A stretch of 64,000 nt of DNA, taken from the NCBI GenBank assembly GCA_023228995.1, contig JALOAD010000010.1, forward strand, positions 1-64,000, written 5' to 3'. The translations under genes and the position numbers were made by a program. Each line of letters opens with the position of its first letter. The first letter of the stretch is position 1. The notes beneath the pieces were generated by a model. The model was not told where the DNA came from. It worked only from the letters and a program-made list of their open reading frames with translations, and made no database searches. Source of the stretch: JALOAD01 sp023228995 [NCBI: Candidatus Muiribacterium halophilum] (GTDB lineage Bacteria; Muiribacteriota; Muiribacteriia; Muiribacteriales). Positions 61,971-64,000 of this stretch are shown here, in pieces.

Positions 61971-62675
61971 ATGAAGACAAAGACAAAGTATAGATTTAAT
62001 TTTAAAAAATTTGCATTAAATGTTTTTATATTAATTGTTTTTATAATAATATCTTTTTTTTTAAAATTACATATTTCTGATATAATTACTCATAGAGAAA
62101 GTGAAAAATATAATATTGTAATTCTAAAAAGAGCGGTACAGAGTGCTGGAAATATTAATACTTATAAAATTGCACAGGATTTTTTAAATAAATTTCCAAA
62201 GTCAGATTATAAAGGTTATGCATATTTTATAACTGGTAAATATTATTATGAAAAAGGTGATTATAAAAAAGCAATAGCTGATTTTCAAAAAGCTTCTGAT
62301 AATTATCTTGAAGAGGAACTTAAAATAATATTATATCTTCATATTTCATATAATTATATGTGTATAAATGATATAGTATCATCAAGTGAATATGCTAATA
62401 AAGTATATGAACTTCTTGAAAAAGGTAAACTTAAATCGCTTGCAGCTTTTCAGCTTGGTCTTTGTTATAGTGCATTTAAACTTTTTGATGAAGCTATATT
62501 AAAGTTTGAAGAAGTAAGTGAAAAATCCGAGGATGATGAGCTTATAAGGCAGGCTGAAGAAGAAAAACTTAAAATATTAAAAAAACTGGATTTGCAGAAA
62601 GCTGAAAAATTCGAAAAAATAATAATTAATAAATATAATCAGGACAATTATAATGAAAAAAAAATATCTCCTTGA
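61971..62675 (+). CDS. Membrane-anchored TPR protein
   Basis: A 234-residue protein with a basic start (KTKTKYRFNFKKF), one membrane helix ALNVFILIVFIIISFFLKL, and an extracytoplasmic TPR domain: YAYFITGKYYYEKGDYKKAIADFQKASDNY and LGLCYSAFKLFDEAILKFEEVSEKS. The ATG at 61971 is chosen because a longer frame would start inside the promoter. There is no ribosome site; see the leaderless-transcript note. It overlaps the next TPR gene by 23 bp. Confidence 0.78.
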   Translation: MKTKTKYRFNFKKFALNVFILIVFIIISFFLKLHISDIITHRESEKYNIVILKRAVQSAGNINTYKIAQDFLNKFPKSDYKGYAYFITGKYYYEKGDYKKAIADFQKASDNYLEEELKIILYLHISYNYMCINDIVSSSEYANKVYELLEKGKLKSLAAFQLGLCYSAFKLFDEAILKFEEVSEKSEDDELIRQAEEEKLKILKKLDLQKAEKFEKIIINKYNQDNYNEKKISP

Positions 62676-63987
62676 ATTAATTAACTATCTTGAAGAATAT
62701 GTTTATCATAATAATGAAATGGCAGAAGGATTTCTTACACTTGCTCATTTTTATTATTTATCTAAAGATAATGATAATTTTTTAAAGAATTTAGATATAT
62801 TTTTAAAAAAATCTAAAGATAAAAATCTTTATGAACTTGAAAAACTTGCTTTTTTTGATGAATCTTTTGATATTGTATTAAGAGAAGAATTATATTATTT
62901 TCTTGAAAATTCATATTCAGCTTGCTCTTGGGATAATCGTTTTATTGAGAAAAGTCTTGATTTTATAGAAAGTGTTTCTAAAGATGTATTTCTTAAACCT
63001 TATTTTTTATGTGAACTTTTAAAAAATTCATTTGAAAAATCTGATTATATTATAGCAGGTAATCTTCTCAAGAATATTCTTTCAAATTATTCAAATTCTA
63101 AATGGGAAATTTTAGCTATGACTTTTTATGCTGATATTATGAAAAAAACTGGAACTCAAAAGCTTGATGATATTAAAGATAAAGATGAATTTTTAAATGA
63201 TTTTAGAGAACATGTTCTTTATTTTGCTCAAAAATATCCGCAAGAAGAAAAAGCATGTGAATATCTTTTTTGTTTAGGAGAAATTCTTAAAACTAATAAT
63301 GAATATGAAAAAGCTGTGAAACTTTATTCAAGAATATCAGATATATATAATGATGAAATTATTAAAGTAAAAGTTTTATTTGAACTTGGTAAAATATATC
63401 ATAAACAAGGTAATTCTGATAAAACTATTGAAATTTATACTGAACTTTTTAATAATTTTGAGACTAAAAAAGAAATTATTGAAATAAAATTTGAGTCGGC
63501 AGGATTTTTGGCAAAACAGGGTTTTTATAAAAATGCTTTTCTTATATTTAGAGAAATTGCAGAAAAGTTTAAAAATACCCGTTGGGCTGAAAGTTCATCA
63601 AATAAAATACTTGAAATTGGTAAAAAACTTTTTGATAATAATAGATATGAAGATAGTGAGTATATGTTTGAACAAGTTATTAAATTAAAAAATAATCGAG
63701 ATGATGTTTCTTGGGCTTTATATTATGTTGGCAGAATTAATGAATTTTACGCTAAAAACTCGTTTTCTTGTGATAAAAGAGAAAAATCTAAATTAAAAGC
63801 TTTTGATATTTTTTCAAGAATTGCTCAAAATTATAATGATAATAAAGAGATTTTAGGTAAAATTGATCCGGTTTTTTTTGAAGAAATACCAAGAACAGAA
63901 AAACTTAAAAGTTTTGATTTTAATTATATAATATTAATTGTATCTATATTACTTCTTGCAGTAATTGTGTTTCTTAAAATCAGCTAA
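62653..63987 (+). CDS. TPR protein with C-terminal membrane anchor
   Basis: A 444-residue protein of TPR units (EKAVKLYSRISDIYNDEIIKVK, GNSDKTIEIYTELFNNFETK, YEDSEYMFEQVIKLKNNRDD) ending in one membrane helix, NYIILIVSILLLAVIVFL, so the TPRs probably face the cytoplasm. Upstream is an N-anchored TPR protein with the opposite orientation; the two overlap and could form a pair across the inner membrane. AGGA precedes the ATG. Confidence 0.8.
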   Translation: MKKKYLLELINYLEEYVYHNNEMAEGFLTLAHFYYLSKDNDNFLKNLDIFLKKSKDKNLYELEKLAFFDESFDIVLREELYYFLENSYSACSWDNRFIEKSLDFIESVSKDVFLKPYFLCELLKNSFEKSDYIIAGNLLKNILSNYSNSKWEILAMTFYADIMKKTGTQKLDDIKDKDEFLNDFREHVLYFAQKYPQEEKACEYLFCLGEILKTNNEYEKAVKLYSRISDIYNDEIIKVKVLFELGKIYHKQGNSDKTIEIYTELFNNFETKKEIIEIKFESAGFLAKQGFYKNAFLIFREIAEKFKNTRWAESSSNKILEIGKKLFDNNRYEDSEYMFEQVIKLKNNRDDVSWALYYVGRINEFYAKNSFSCDKREKSKLKAFDIFSRIAQNYNDNKEILGKIDPVFFEEIPRTEKLKSFDFNYIILIVSILLLAVIVFLKIS

Positions 63988-63997
63988 GGAGTTTATT

Positions 63998-64000
63998 ATG
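63998..64000 (+). CDS. Start codon of a further gene, cut by window end
   Basis: ATG at the last three bases, with AAGGAG at 63986-63991 and seven-base spacing. Nothing of the product can be read. Confidence 0.45.

Overview
The window is AT-rich (by eye clearly under 35% GC), densely packed DNA from an anaerobic bacterium. Genes run almost all on the + strand, often overlap by a few bases, and use ATG, GTG and TTG starts behind good GGAGG-type ribosome sites. Anaerobic life is suggested by an NfnAB transhydrogenase, a PduS-like flavin/Fe-S protein, an aldehyde:ferredoxin-oxidoreductase-like protein and a bacterial microcompartment (BMC). Lipoproteins, four type II/IV pseudopilins, an O-antigen-ligase-like protein and many secreted TPR or beta-propeller proteins point to a complex, probably two-membrane envelope. 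A deep-branching candidate phylum such as Muiribacteriota is possible, but that is a guess that marker-gene phylogeny must settle.

Layout. 1-640: 3' end of a 5S rRNA, its terminator, then a 30-copy 8-bp tandem repeat. 0.6-10.3 kb: a Trm112-like zinc protein, a tail-less FtsZ, a GGDEF-TPR protein, and a surface polysaccharide cluster (MurJ-like flippase, AsnB-type amidotransferase, GT4 glycosyltransferase, polyprenyl-P sugar transferase, O-antigen-ligase/polymerase-like protein). 10.2-16.6 kb: targeting and ribosome block (ftsY, propeller protein, ffh, rpsP, khpA, ylqD, rimM, trmD, SPOUT methyltransferase). 16.6-26 kb: small secreted proteins, nfnAB, glyA, a lipoate-ligase-like gene, a secreted FnIII/TPR-like protein and aspS.

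26.0-37.7 kb is the main system: a BMC locus of the sugar-phosphate-utilising kind. It holds two hexamer, three pentamer and one PduT-type tandem-domain shell protein, PduL, a CoA-acylating aldehyde dehydrogenase, DeoC, DeoB, an RpiB-like isomerase, PduS, two membrane proteins of unknown role, and a 719-residue protein that joins a degenerate, truncated DeoC-like domain to an aldehyde:ferredoxin-oxidoreductase-like domain. The inferred pathway is deoxyribose-1-P to deoxyribose-5-P (DeoB), to acetaldehyde plus glyceraldehyde-3-P (DeoC), to acetyl-CoA (aldehyde dehydrogenase), to acetyl-P (PduL). No alcohol dehydrogenase is in the window, so electrons may leave through PduS/PduT.

37.7-43 kb: HEAT-repeat protein, LysM/M23-like lipoprotein, a winged-helix protein, surE, three pseudopilins, and an intergenic region with a terminator, a MITE-like inverted-repeat element and a long hairpin. 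43-64 kb: many TPR and HEAT proteins, a WhiG/FliA-type sigma factor, HIT hydrolase, SH3b protein, RlmH, a VWA protein and a large pseudopilin. Two giant proteins (1619 and 1335 aa) combine N-terminal TPRs with what looks like a decayed DnaQ-DinG region that keeps the Fe-S cysteine pattern but has lost the ATPase motifs. Two members of a small unrecognised family sharing a LYGTD motif lie 35 kb apart. No tRNA, CRISPR array or insertion sequence with a transposase was found.
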